From Antennarius striatus (lineage: Eukaryota > Chordata > Actinopteri > Lophiiformes > Antennariidae): DNA of 64,000 nt. The stretch spans positions 12,056,501-12,120,500 of the forward strand of contig NC_090780.1 in NCBI RefSeq assembly GCF_040054535.1, read 5' to 3'. This document shows positions 12,216-22,902 of this stretch, in pieces. How positions within the stretch are numbered: position 1 is the stretch's first letter; the number at the start of each line of letters is the position of its first letter. A program made the translations under genes and the position numbers. The notes beneath the pieces were generated by a model that saw only the letters and a list, made by a program, of their open reading frames with translations, had not been told where the DNA came from and searched no databases.

Positions 12216-12566
12216 CCTGCTAGCGTGAAGCGAGTAGCAGCAGCCCGGTGAGCAGGAAGCAAATTTACGGATCCTATTACGGCGACACGATGACCCTTCT
12301 CTCCTCTGACTCCTATTGGCAGAACCCGATATTCACTTCCAACTATAGCCAATCATGTTCCCTCATATTCAAGCTAACGAACCAACAAACCAATCATGAA
12401 GTAGAATAAGTTCTAACCAATTAAATGTTGAATTTGGACGACCCTTGATTTCACAGTGGTCGGAAATTACGTTTTACAAACGAGGAAAGGAAGGAATGGT
12501 TTGGGTGTAACACAAGTACGGCGAGAAATAAAGACCAAAACTCATTGACTTATACCGATTACCATA
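12216..12566. promoter_or_regulatory. Bidirectional tomm6 / uqcc2 promoter
   Basis: The two start codons are only 351 bp apart on opposite strands. The interval is relatively CpG-containing, has no TATA box at a clear position, and carries four CCAAT-type boxes: ATTGG at 12315-12319 and CCAAT at 12349-12353, 12390-12394 and 12417-12421. Multiple CCAAT (NF-Y) boxes are typical of bidirectional promoters. Both genes serve mitochondrial biogenesis. Exact transcription starts cannot be seen. Confidence 0.75.
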
Positions 12567-14146
12567 ATGTCTGCTACCAGGTATCGCCGTTTTCTGAAAT
12601 TGTGTGAAGAATGGCCGCGGGACGAATTCAAGAAAGGCCGTGATCTGGGAACTGTTCTGCGGCAGAAAGTAGCTTTAGCCTTCCGTGAAGGTGAAAATAC
12701 TCAGGTATCGTTCCTGCTACGTTCATCTCTCTGTACTGTTGCATAACACACGGAGGAAACGCCAGGCTAAGCTAGCTAGGGTGTCCCGTGATTAGTCAAA
12801 GGTCGTCGATCTCAAGCATCTTGTTGAATATTTATCTGTGAAGCCTCTTTCTCACTGACATAATACAGCTTTAGAGGTGTTCAGGTATCGATTTGGATCC
12901 AAAACAAACCATAGAAAGTAGTTCCAACCATTTATTTTTATCAAGTGTTTAAGGGACAGGTAGCCCCTGCTATGAAGTCATTTCACGGGAGATGCTTTGG
13001 TAGGACTGATATGGTTTTAATGACATTGAAAAATTATAATCCCAAAATACGGGATTGACAGGTGATAATATTTTTATCAAAACTTAAACAATTTATCTAT
13101 CGACCAACACATATCTATAAATTTGACTGATAAAGCTACATTTTGGGGTAATTTGTTCAAATTACTGTAACATTTACCCTTTCTCTATTTTTCTGAGGTA
13201 AGTTGTAGCATAATACCTGAATTGTTTAATTAGATTAACCATCTTTGCATTCATTTAAAAAAAATTAAAGTACTTTGTATTCATAAGAAATGCAGCTTAC
13301 TTATTGTCCATAATTTTGTACAACGATTTCTCACCAGATCTCTGATCCGGAAAAATGTGACCAGATGTATGAAAGTTTGGCCCGTATTAACGGAAATGTG
13401 TACAGACAACGAGTAAGTACAGTATATACACTCACATATCTTATGAGCTTCTGCCATATATAATATAACAATGGGTTTCAAATGATCCTTGAGTCCTCAG
13501 CACAAAGGGGATTAAGTTTCGACATAATTTCATTGTAACACACTTGACAAACTGTGTGAATATTTTGGTCACTCTTGTTGATAAACCATCTCAAAGAAAA
13601 ATTGTAATCACATGAAGAGCATTGTGAAAGAATCATGAAATGAGTATCTTCAGTCTAATCTGTGACAAGTCTTCGAAAGTAAAATATTCCGTTCCACTAC
13701 ATCATATTATAAAGTCTACTGTAGACATAGTATGGAGTTGCATCTGCAGCAAATTTACCTTGAGATTTAAGTGTTGATAATATGTAGAACATGGTGCACA
13801 GTATTCCTCGAAACAGGGTACATATTAAACCGATTCATGAATGTGTATTCCCAGTGTGAAACCTTTACACATTTAATGCAAATGCATCTTTGTGTTTGTA
13901 GTTTCCTCGTCTAAGAGACACATGTTTTACTGGAGTTACAGTGGAAGAGTGTAAAGTGCTTTTGTCAGGTATGGACCCACAATCAGAGACAGTTGTCTAT
14001 GTGATGTTCTGTTCTTATAATACACTTGTCTTTGTCATTGTACAGGGAATCTTCAACAAATGGACGATGAAAAAAAGGGTTTGTGGAAGACATTAACAGA
14101 GAGATTCTCCAAATCACCAGAAGATGGTCCAGAAAAAGCTCCCTAA
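12567..14146 (+). CDS. uqcc2: Ubiquinol-cytochrome c reductase complex assembly factor 2
   Basis: Four exons (12567-12704, 13338-13412, 13902-13968, 14046-14146) encode 126 residues, the length of human UQCC2. [13 protein letters not shown] opens the protein, followed by [24 protein letters not shown] and [12 protein letters not shown], all family hallmarks. UQCC2 (MNF1) pairs with UQCC1 in the mitochondrial matrix to chaperone newly made cytochrome b during complex III assembly. The protein has no membrane segment. All introns have GT-AG borders. It is transcribed away from tomm6. A poly(A) signal AATAAA lies at 14182-14187, 36 nt after the stop codon. Confidence 0.96.
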
Positions 14147-14181
14147 ATGCAATTCTTTTCCTTCCTCACTGCATGTACAGA

Positions 14182-14187
14182 AATAAA
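14182..14187 (+). terminator. Poly(A) signal of uqcc2
   Basis: Canonical AATAAA 36 nt after the uqcc2 stop codon. Confidence 0.75.
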
Positions 14188-14784
14188 GCTTATTGATATT
14201 TTTATGGAATGGTTTGTCGTTTTTGATCCAACAGACTGACAGACAAGTTTTTACATACACCCATGTGACTTGTAGGTTACGTGATAAAGTTTTCAGGCCT
14301 TCCCAGGAGAGGGGTCGGATCCAAGAGATTTTTTGCATCATATGTAAAAAATCAACTTATTGGTAATGTCATTGTCAGTGTAAATAATGATATAGATGCA
14401 AAACTTAAGAATTTAAAAATGGATGAAATAAAAGAGTGAAACATTAGTTCTCTGTTCTCTGACTTGTTTTAGTGCTAGTGAGTTAAACTGTGATGTTCCA
14501 GGTTATAGAGATAAGTGTGAGTGGAGAGGAATTCTCCACAGAAAATGTAGACATGAATAATTAAAATTGATTTTGTTGAATTGGTTGCATTCAGTTGATT
14601 TATGCTTGATTCAGGTGAGAAGCTCTGCATGTTCAAATCCATCCTAAGGTTCTCTACTAGATGTTTCCACTTCAAATCTGTCTTATTTTTGATCAACCAA
14701 AATATTAAATATTGATAAATCCCAAAGCTGAATTCTATTCCACGAGTCTTGCATTCAAAAAATATAACGCTGAGTTCATTTTAC

Positions 14785-14945
14785 ATTTAAGCCCCCCGTG
14801 GCCCGCTGCGGCGGATAAAGCGGAAGAAAATGGATGTATGGATGGACGGACGGATGGATGGAAGAGGATGCAGAAGACAGGGTTAGTGGGAGGCAATTGA
14901 TTCGCTGTGGTGACCCCTGAAGGGAAAAGCCAAAAGGAAAAGAAG
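14785..14945 (+). mobile_element. 3' tail of an RTE-type LINE
   Basis: A 5'-truncated fragment ending gctgtggtgacccctgaag followed by gggaaaagcc and an A-rich stretch, preceded by a GGATG-rich segment. The same 3' tail closes the larger RTE-like copy at 57.8-60.2 kb, which supports the family call. Confidence 0.6.
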
Positions 14946-15077
14946 ATTCCTTTTTCTTTGGGTTTAAATCTATGATAACGTGTTATTTGCAGTTCTCATA
15001 TCTGATTCATAAGGAAAAATGATCACATTAACAATTCTATGTGTTCATTTATCACAGCATAAAACTTGTAAAAATAA

Positions 15078-15151
15078 AAGTTTTATACAGTACCAGAGAT
15101 GTACTGTATAAAACTTAAATACCCACATCTCATTGATGTGGTTATTTAAGT
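15078..15151. repeat. Two overlapping perfect or near-perfect hairpins
   Basis: The first palindrome has 16-bp perfect arms (15078-15093 and 15101-15116) around a 7-nt loop. The second has 17-bp arms with one mismatch (15113-15129 and 15135-15151) around a 5-nt loop. The two share 4 nt. They may be remnants of small palindromic transposons. No gene is nearby except uqcc2 upstream. Confidence 0.8.
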
Positions 15152-15160
15152 CATAATTTG

Positions 15161-15772
15161 CCAGCAGTCAGTGGTGAAGTCATCTCCTTTCTCTCAGGTC
15201 TTTCTCTCAGTGACTCGTGTCTCTGGTTGAAGAACGAGAGACGTTATTGTCCATTTCCATGGATACATGGTTGTTCCTTCTGTGAGTGGGATTTGTCTGA
15301 AATGGGGTTCACACAATATTTTTGACAAAATTTTGAGTACACATGTCCAGTGTGCTGGACAGGTGTCCTTCCATTGATAGTGGCTGTATAGAGTTGTGTC
15401 ACACCTGCTAAACTACGGGTCAACTTACCCTGGGTTGATAAAAACAGCCTTTGTGAAACCGGAAACCCTAGATTTAGAGGCTCAGGGTCAATCAACCCAG
15501 ATCCACAGGTTTGACTCAGGGTTTGTTAACCCTGCTTCATGAAACAGACCCAGTCTGTCTTATAAATCTTAAAGTTTGATGATCAGACAAACAAGTCCGT
15601 ATGTTTTCATTTATCACTGAAGAAAAAATTTAATCTGTGTTTCTCACGACATTAAAATTGTTCTTATTGATGAGTTTATTTTATTATTTCAGTTAAATAA
15701 TCTACCAGCATATCAGTCAGTGGTGAAATCATATCCTTCCTCTCAAGTCAGTGATTCGTGTCTCTGGTTAAT
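15161..15772 (+). repeat. Diverged direct repeats of about 70 bp flanking a repeat-like segment
   Basis: Segment 15161-15232 (ccagcagtcagtggtgaag to ctctggttga) recurs in diverged form at 15703-15772. The 470 bp between them ends near 15550 with a motif resembling dispersed teleost repeats (ctgcttcatgaaacagacc). It could be a local duplication or two copies of one repeat. The family was not identified. Confidence 0.5.
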
Positions 15773-15780
15773 CAACTACA

Positions 15781-15913
15781 GGCTTAGGCTCCCCAGTGCA
15801 TTGGTGTCATGCCCAGAGTTTCCCCACCTCACGCCTCAAGCCAGCTGGGATAGGCTCCAGCTCCCTGTGACCCGCGACAGTGGATAAAGCGGTAACAGAA
15901 GATGGATGGATGG
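15781..15913 (+). mobile_element. L2/CR1-type LINE 3' tail or tail-derived repeat
   Basis: Carries the familiar teleost block gctgggataggctccagctc, then ctgtgacccgcgac, tggataaagcgg and a terminal gatggatggatgg run. A fuller version lies at 33409-33690. Confidence 0.6.
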
Positions 15914-16330
15914 AACACAGGCTTAGCCCTAAAATGGCTTTATGGAACTGAATCAAGCAGACTAACCAAAATAAGCCTGGCTTGTTGGGAAGATATAAAG
16001 TGCTGTAGTAAAAAAACTGAAACTATGAAGAACTTGCTTTATTTGATCCAAAATGAAATGAGACAATCTAACTTGAACTTGCCTCCACTTCTGGCTTTAT
16101 GCAACATGATCATATGCAATATCTTGTATTCTCAGGCACTGCCCTCACAACTACAAATCAAGCAGTATTCTGAATGAGGCATTGCGTTACTACATTCTAG
16201 ACATTGGTCCCCATGTTTGCTGAGTTTTTAACAAGAAGATGTTAATAACAGTGGAAGATTTAAGTTCAAAAATGGTATTGACATTATTTGAAATTGGAGT
16301 AGTTTGACTGGAAGTACAAAGCAGTGTTGT

Positions 16331-17263
16331 CTATTCTTCTTTTTTCTCGGGGTTGTCCCTCCAGATGCAGTAGTTGAGAGAGGTGGCGAGACACAGCCAG
16401 GCCAGGTAAGGTGCCATCAGCAGAGTTGCAGGCTGGCTTATGGGATACCAAGACACCATGGTGGCTCCAACAGTCACAGTGAGAAGCGTAATATCAACGA
16501 GTGCCTAAATTGTCCAGAGACTAATGTTAAATGGATGAAGATACAAGATACAACAATCACATGTGCTATTCAAAAGCTGTTGAGTCGATCCACTGGACGT
16601 TAAGAAAGTTCTTGAAGACGTTTCGTCTCTCATCCAAGAGACTTCTTCAGTTCTGAAGTAGTCTCTTGGATCAGTTCTGAAGAAGTCTCTTGGATGAGAG
16701 ACGAAACGTCTTCAAGAACTTTCTTAACGTCCAGTGGATCAACTCAACAGCCTTTGGATAACCATGACCTGGATGACTGAGAACCTACACAGACACATGT
16801 GCTATACACCTAATCACCTTCCTATTTGGACTCCCAATTAAAAGAAAGTTATGAAATTTGTGTGTCAGACTTGCCAGTTTCAGCTTGTGTGCACCAAAGA
16901 AGATAGGAGTCCAGGCCCAGTTCAAAGCGAGCTGCAGCCCATAAAGTCCCAGTGGAACCACTGCTTTTTCAGTAAAACCTCCCAGCTCTTTCCATATCAG
17001 GTAGGAACCATATCTGCAGAACAGAAGGCGTTATCTTAGTTGTTTCATGAAATAATATAAACGTCAAAACCGAGTCAAGACCATACCTACCCCATGCCTG
17101 TGTAAAGACATGTCCACACTACAGGAAAGGCTGCATTTGGTGGGCGCCATGACGGTTTACGCAGGGTTGGGTACCAGACCTTCACTGATTCACGTGAGGT
17201 ATAAGTGCTATAGAACCCTCCAAGGAAAGGCAGAGCAGTCATTCCAACAGCGGCAGGCCACAT
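16331..17263 (-). CDS. tspo: Translocator protein (peripheral benzodiazepine receptor family)
   Basis: Three minus-strand coding exons (17091-17263, 16875-17013, 16331-16504) give 161 residues with five hydrophobic helices. Family signatures: [64 protein letters not shown]. The cholesterol-recognition (CRAC) motif LNYCIWR falls at about residues 147-153. TSPO sits in the mitochondrial outer membrane and binds cholesterol and porphyrins. The coding start is 3 nt after an acceptor, so exon 1 is non-coding; a likely exon ends at 18441 with a GTAAGT donor. The last intron (16505-16874) begins with GC instead of GT (CTG|GCAAGT), and the protein alignment fixes that border. That intron also holds a 224-bp palindromic retroelement insertion. 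Because human TSPO2, not TSPO, maps near FRS3/TOMM6, this could be the tspo2-related locus; sequence alone does not settle it. Confidence 0.93.
16570..16793. mobile_element. Palindromic Penelope-like element fragment with 12-bp target duplication
   Basis: Two copies of one about 85-bp sequence lie head to head (about 16570-16655 and 16672-16760), separated by a partial third copy of the inner end. The insert is flanked by the 12-bp direct repeat cacatgtgctat (16558-16569 and 16794-16805). The repeated unit (gttcttgaagacgtttcgtc and onward) is one I associate with Penelope-like elements, whose termini carry hammerhead-ribozyme-like motifs; gatgagagacgaaacgtc in the right arm is reminiscent of that core, but the CUGAUGA part is imperfect. 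It sits in the tspo intron that has the GC donor. Confidence 0.65.
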
Positions 17264-17944
17264 GATCTGAGAAAAGAGCAGGGGAAAGCTGTCAAGTCTC
17301 TTCTAGTACCGGGCACAGACCCTCATTCATACTGATAACAATCCTCAGTACGCACATTAAAAACTATAAAGCTCAAGTACAAGAACTTTAACTAGCTTAT
17401 GAAAAACAAACATTTTATGACAAAATTTTAAATACACATCTCCAGAGTAATGGACAAGTGTCTTTTGATGTTTTTAAAAAAAATATTTCCTCATTTTGAA
17501 AATGCATATTTTTCTGAGATGGCATTGAGGAGAGTTACATTTAGCAGAAACAACATATAGACTTCACATTACCAAGTGTAAAAAGTTTAGGTATTTGTGT
17601 ACAATATTAAAAAAAAGCATATCATAGGAGCAAAACGAATATTTCATGTTGTCTAACGAGGGAGCAGACTTCTGCTTTCTCAACACAGAATCATAACCTA
17701 TAATTCTAGTAAAGCCTCTTGTTGCTTCCTACGTAAGGCGTCAGGGCCATGAGCTCACAGACGTGTCCTCAGTCTCTCAGCACTCAGTACAGTATGAACT
17801 GTGTCTGTCAGCTAAGTGTTCCGCGTGTTTCTCACGACAATGATGAAATCCTAACAAAAAAAAAAAAGACGAAAAGACAGAAAAGGCCCCGTCACCGTGT
17901 GGACGGATGTGGAAGTGAGCCAGAAGTTGCACGTAAGCACTGAT

Positions 17945-17985
17945 CCAACATATAACCAACAACAACAACAACAACAACAAAAAGT
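17945..17985. repeat. Short (CAA)n run
   Basis: About seven CAA units in the first tspo intron, near position 17958-17980. Confidence 0.85.
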
Positions 17986-18440
17986 CAAAATATTTTAAAA
18001 TCTTGAGATATCAAGACAATCACACAAACATGAGCGATCACATCTTTTTAGGCTCATCAAATTTAGGCAAAATTACGTTGTTTTTTTTCCTGCGCTTTGC
18101 CTCTAAAGGTTTCCTGGTATTATTATAAGAGCAGCGGTGCACCCGAGGTGAGCTCTGTGACGGAGCCCGTTTTAAGGTGTATTCACTGCAGGTAACCGAA
18201 GGTCACATGACTTACCCCACACTGGGTCGTCTGCCAGTATATTTAAAAGGTGCAGCAGAGCGGACTATGCCCGAACTACGGCTAAACCCTCGGCTGTGCA
18301 GCTGTATTGTGATATAAGTTCGTGGAGCGGCCACCGACGCCCACAGACGCTCCCGGCGCGCCCACCGACAGCCAACGGCCGTGACGCACCAACGCGATAA
18401 CAGACGACTTGTCTGAAAACGAAGTCGCGAGGGCACTTAC

Positions 18441-18500
18441 GATTGATGACGTACTTCTGTTTACGGTCACCAGCTTCCGGAAGTCCAAAGACCAGGAAAT
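18441..18500 (-). promoter_or_regulatory. Likely tspo non-coding first exon and core promoter
   Basis: On the minus strand a GTAAGT donor starts at 18440, so an exon would end at 18441. Just upstream is the palindromic ETS-type site CTTCCGGAAG (18474-18483), a common element of TATA-less housekeeping promoters. The flanking 18.2-18.45 kb is CpG-rich. The transcription start itself cannot be seen. Confidence 0.5.
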
Positions 18501-18587
18501 ACACTCGATACGTTAAAAAAAAAATTCTTGTACGGTCAATTAAATTTTCAATTTAAGTTTTGTTTTTGCTGACTGAACGCAGGGAAT

Positions 18588-18720
18588 TTGTTAGGAAACG
18601 AGACAACGAAATCAAAGATGACTAGACTGTCAAGATTGTCATTTTTGAAGGCAAACGACTGGTTAGGAAACCAGGGAACGAAATCAAAGATGAACAGACT
18701 GTCAAGAGAAGTCATGCCAA
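18588..18720. repeat. Diverged tandem duplication of about 70 bp
   Basis: The block gttaggaaacgagacaacg, then aaatcaaagatgactagac and tgtcaag (first copy from 18588) recurs from about 18660 with several substitutions. It lies roughly 100-200 bp from the inferred tspo promoter, so it could be a duplicated upstream element; that role is a guess. Confidence 0.6.
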
Positions 18721-20119
18721 ACTCACTGGCTTCGTTTACGACGTGCACAGACTTGCCCCAAATCCAGTTGTCTTTCAATTTGTGTTCACTTTGTGAATTT
18801 TAAATATTATGAGAGGATTAGGGACGTCTTTAAAAATATAATGAAGTTAGCTTTTCGGACCGAAATTCAAATGTTGTGCAACACAGACAAAATAATCTTA
18901 AAATACTAATAAAGCCATAATTTCAGATTGGCTTTACAGGACAAAAATCCCAAGGCTGTAGAAAATCCAAAATGAGGAACATGGAGCAGCTCGTTTTGCA
19001 AATAACGAAATGTTTAAACTCGTTTGCACGTAAGCAACATATTACTACAGATATAACTGTTTGAAAACACTGTGTAACTAACTGGATCCGCAGTAGGTAG
19101 TATTTGATTGTGGAGATACCAGTAGCTGCATTAGGACTTAAAACTTTTGTCTCATAAAATTACATCACTTGTCCTAAATCTCAAGGTATTTGTTTTTCAA
19201 TATACCCCAAATACCGTATCAAGGATTAGGTTTTTCATGACATTGAGAAGAGATTAAAATTTAATGAATTGTGACTTCATTTTATCACAGTTTACATCTA
19301 TATGAACACACTTTCTTCCACGAGGAGGATGATTCTGTACAGTATTAAATATGAGTCTGTTAAAATAACTCGGCATAGCTTAGCAGAGAAGTAATGTTTA
19401 TGTTTTTAAAATGACACTTTTCTATTGGCCAGGTTTTTTTGTTTTTGTTTTCATGGTCAGAAATCAGTGAGGTGCATTCTTTGACTCGTAGTCATAATGC
19501 GCTCCCTTAGCCAGGTTCTCACTGTTTTTTTTTTTTACCAGTCATATTACTTCCCATTTTGCTCCCTTTTGCTTCTTTTTTTCATTTTTCAGTTTGTTTG
19601 TTTGTTAAATTTACTTATCGTGACAACTGTTTCTTCCTGACCGTCAGACTCTGTTTATTTTCCTTGCTAGCCTTTAATCCTGTCCTTATTCCTTCTCTCT
19701 CTCTGCAATTCACATATCCTGAAAACCATTCACTTCATCTAATTCAAATTTGTACTTCAGTCAAAACAGTGGATCCATGAGTAAAGGTTGGAGTCACCAA
19801 ATTGTGACCCTAGGGTAAAATCTAGAAGTAGAAATCTAGATATAACAGGATAAAATGGATTCAGCCTAATTTGAAATTATTTTGTCAAAATTGATTTTGG
19901 AACAGGCACAATGCAGAAAGCTCAGTGGAGATAAGGGGTCCTGTCTGGGTCCTGCTACTTCTAGGCAGCTAACATGGACTGATGAATCCATAAGTATTCC
20001 ACAACGCAGGTATGCAACAGGTATGAAGGAGTGTTGACAGTAACAACTGAATGTTGTGAGACGACTGCACAAGAACAGTGCTCATGTCATGTTTTTAAAG
20101 ATCTGTACTAGGCTGATGT

Positions 20120-20580
20120 GTTTAATTACATCCCGTGAAGCGGGGATGTATTGCAATTGTGTTTGTGTTGGTCCGTCCATCCACCAAATATTTTCACAAC
20201 CGTTGCAGATAGAAAGATGAAAGAAAAAGCACATTACTCGGGCAGCAAAGGTGATGAAAATGAGATGATGACCTTGACCTTGAGAAAATTAGGTCAAGGT
20301 CAAATTTCAACTTTTGTACATTTTTTTTGTACATATCTCAGGAATCGGATAAGATAGAAAGACGAAACAAAAGGTGTTTTATTGAGGGAGGCAAGGGGAT
20401 GAAGATCAGATCACAACCTTGACCTTGAAAAACTAGGTCAAGGTCAAACTTTAACTCTGATACCTTTTTAGGGACACATCTCTGAAACCTGATGAGATAT
20501 AATCACCAAAAAAAATGCAAAATTTTCAGGAAGCCAGAGGCACAAAAATGTGTAGGTCAGGGTACAATTTTGAATTCAGG
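20120..20580. repeat. Tandem repeat with inverted AGGTCA half-site modules
   Basis: Starts with a small hairpin (tacatcccgtgaagcgggga and on). Two full and one partial units of about 140 bp follow, each opening with gatagaaaga- or gatataat-type sequence. The first two carry a near-identical inverted module: TGACCTTGACCT (20269-20280) facing AGGTCAAGGTCA (20291-20302), and ACCTTGACCT (20416-20425) facing AGGTCAAGGTCA (20435-20446). TCAAGGTCA is the monomer site of NR5A and ERR nuclear receptors. Probably a dispersed repeat family; not identified. Confidence 0.65.
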
Positions 20581-20920
20581 GGTGCCTTATTTGTCAAATG
20601 CTGTCATTGAACAACTATGGAGCAAAAAAGACGTCAACTGTTTCCATTGAACTTTGAATCAAGGCACAACGCGTGATTTGGGATATTATGTGAGCTCTTT
20701 TTTGTGTTTATGCTTCTATCTTTCAGTAATTGTTCAAATTGGCAAGACAGTTTTCAAAACAACAGATTTGCATTTATTGTACGTCTATTAACAAAACCCC
20801 TTACTTTTGTCAAATAAATCAAATCCATTTGATTGAAACTGAATGTTTATTGTTGATTACATATCTTTACACATCTGCTACTGTACGGTAACCCACAATT
20901 TTGCCTCCCTGCAAATATCT

Positions 20921-21019
<99 letters not shown>

Positions 21020-21022
21020 AAT
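20921..21022. repeat. (TAA)n/(ATT)n microsatellite palindrome
   Basis: A run of about 22 AAT units switches at about 20987 to about 10 ATT units, so the tract can fold back on itself. Confidence 0.95.
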
Positions 21023-21379
21023 GACAATGGTGAAGTGTATAAAACTTTAAAAAAGAAACAAACAAAAAACAATTTCTCAAATGATGCGTTCACTTCACCC
21101 TCCGACTCCATTAACCTCAGTCACAATTTACAACCAAACTGACGTGTTGCTTGAAAAAAAAACCCCAAAAATCACGCTGGTGCATCATCGTGGAAATGCC
21201 CTGTCCTCCTACTCGAGTGGGTTTTCGCCCCTCCTCCCCATCTGTGAGGCAGACACACCTTTCCTCCACGGTCCTCCAGCGTTCCTCACCTTCTTGTCGC
21301 CTCTCGTTGCCTCGTTGTCTGGCGGTGAACTCTCACCCCAGCTGCCTGGGAAATGCCATTGAGGCAGAGGCCCGTGCTG

Positions 21380-21568
21380 CAGCAGGGGGGGACGTAACAA
21401 GGGGGGGGGGATAACATTTGTGCTGCTCCCGCAGCATCTTTTCCCCACGTCTCCGCCGTGCAAGCGCCACATCCCGGCAGCGGCAGCGGCAGCAGCCGCC
21501 GATTACGAGTCGCGATCTCAGCGCTGCCTTCTCGTTCGGGCTCAGATCCCGCGATCCGCGGCAGACAT
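21380..21568 (+). promoter_or_regulatory. frs3 CpG-rich promoter and first 5' UTR exon
   Basis: A GC- and CpG-rich block (gcggcagcggcagcagccgc region) ends in a splice donor, gcagacat|GTGAGT, at 21569, so the first non-coding exon would end at 21568. CpG-rich sequence continues to about 21720. No TATA box is evident. Assigned to frs3 by orientation and distance. Confidence 0.55.
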
Positions 21569-21990
21569 GTGAGTAGCGAACCCTCTCTGTCGTTCACGCT
21601 TTTGTGTCTCTACCCCACTGAGGACAGATGCTTATTGAACCGTGTCGCGGTACGTTTAGTGTCGGTGTGCGTGGGTCCGGGGGAGCATGGCTGCGCTGAG
21701 GTATTTGTAAACTGATGAGGGGAGAGATGGAGCCCGGCTGTGGGTCGGGGCTCTGCGTCGGCTTGGCTAAGTGGGCAAAGAAGGCTGTGGGCTGCCTGCT
21801 GTAAATATCGCTGATGGATGGCTGAATGGATGGTTGGTTGGATGTATGGATGTATGGATGTATGGGGAAGCCCGTTCCACCGCTAGCTCCGAGAGGAGCG
21901 TGGAACGTGGACTTCAGCCTCCTCACGTTGACTCATGGTGGCGGTGAGTCCAGCCTGGAATCTCCAGGCAGATGTGGAGGCCTAGGTTTG

Positions 21991-22158
<168 letters not shown>

Positions 22159-22902
22159 GCGGTGGTGTGGATGTGGAACCCACGGGGAGGCTGTGTGGGG
22201 TGACAGGAGCACAGATCACAGGATTATTTACTGATGCTTCAGGTCCAGAGCTTCATTTAGAGCCCACAGGTGTGTGACTTTGTTTTGTTTTGTTTTTTTT
22301 GTCTCTCTTGGACATCTGACTGGTACTGACGTTCAGTTTGTGATCCACAGAAATAGTCAAGAGGGAGTTCATTGTAGGTTTTTATTTAAATAATGCTTAT
22401 TATAAGTTATATCTTAGTTTCCTCAGGGTTTGAACACAGGGAGATGTGGGACAAAATGAGCTCAATCAAAGATATATTTTGTCGTTCTTCAGCTGAAGAG
22501 GCACCAGTTTATTTATCTTTGACAATCTCAGGTTGTGTGTTTGTACCATGGGAATTGATCTAGGACTGAAAATAAGTCAGCAGTCTAGTATGAATTAAAG
22601 GCTGTTGAACTACTGTTGGCCGTCAATTATATGCCTGTAACAGATGCTTCACAGTGTTGGGTAGAAATGGATAAGCTGATTAACACTCAAGCGATGTTAA
22701 TAGTTTGATAATCATGTTTTTGACAGATAATCAAGTATTTTGACAGTAGATAACAGGAGACAAACAATGAAGCTAGACCACCGGGACGGCCCCAGACCAC
22801 TCCACATGCTATATACTGTACTTTTAATTAAAATTAGAACGGTTTATATTTCCTTGTTGAGCTTCTAATTGTATGGCTAAATCTGAATGTTTGTGCTTTC
22901 AG

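Larger units (their letters stand above)
14188..16330. other. Repeat-bearing gap between uqcc2 and tspo
   Basis: Non-coding gap between two convergent genes. It contains an RTE-type LINE tail (14785-14945), a pair of arm-sharing hairpins (15078-15151), diverged direct repeats (15161-15232 and 15703-15772) and an L2-type tail (15781-15913). A minus-strand AATAAA at 16038-16043 may serve tspo, about 290 nt after its stop. Confidence 0.6.
18501..21379. other. Intergenic region between divergent tspo and frs3
   Basis: No exon was recognised. It contains a short diverged tandem duplication (18588-18720), a tandem repeat with nuclear-receptor half-sites (20120-20580) and a TAA/ATT microsatellite palindrome (20921-21022). 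The rest is AT-rich and featureless to the eye. Confidence 0.6.

Noticed and set aside
18212-18504. Several Arg/Ser-rich frames in the CpG-rich tspo 5' region
   Set aside because: GC-rich promoter DNA gives chance open frames in many phases; no conserved motif.
20843-21142. Poly-Ile open frames around 20.9 kb
   Set aside because: Produced by the TAA/ATT microsatellite on either strand.
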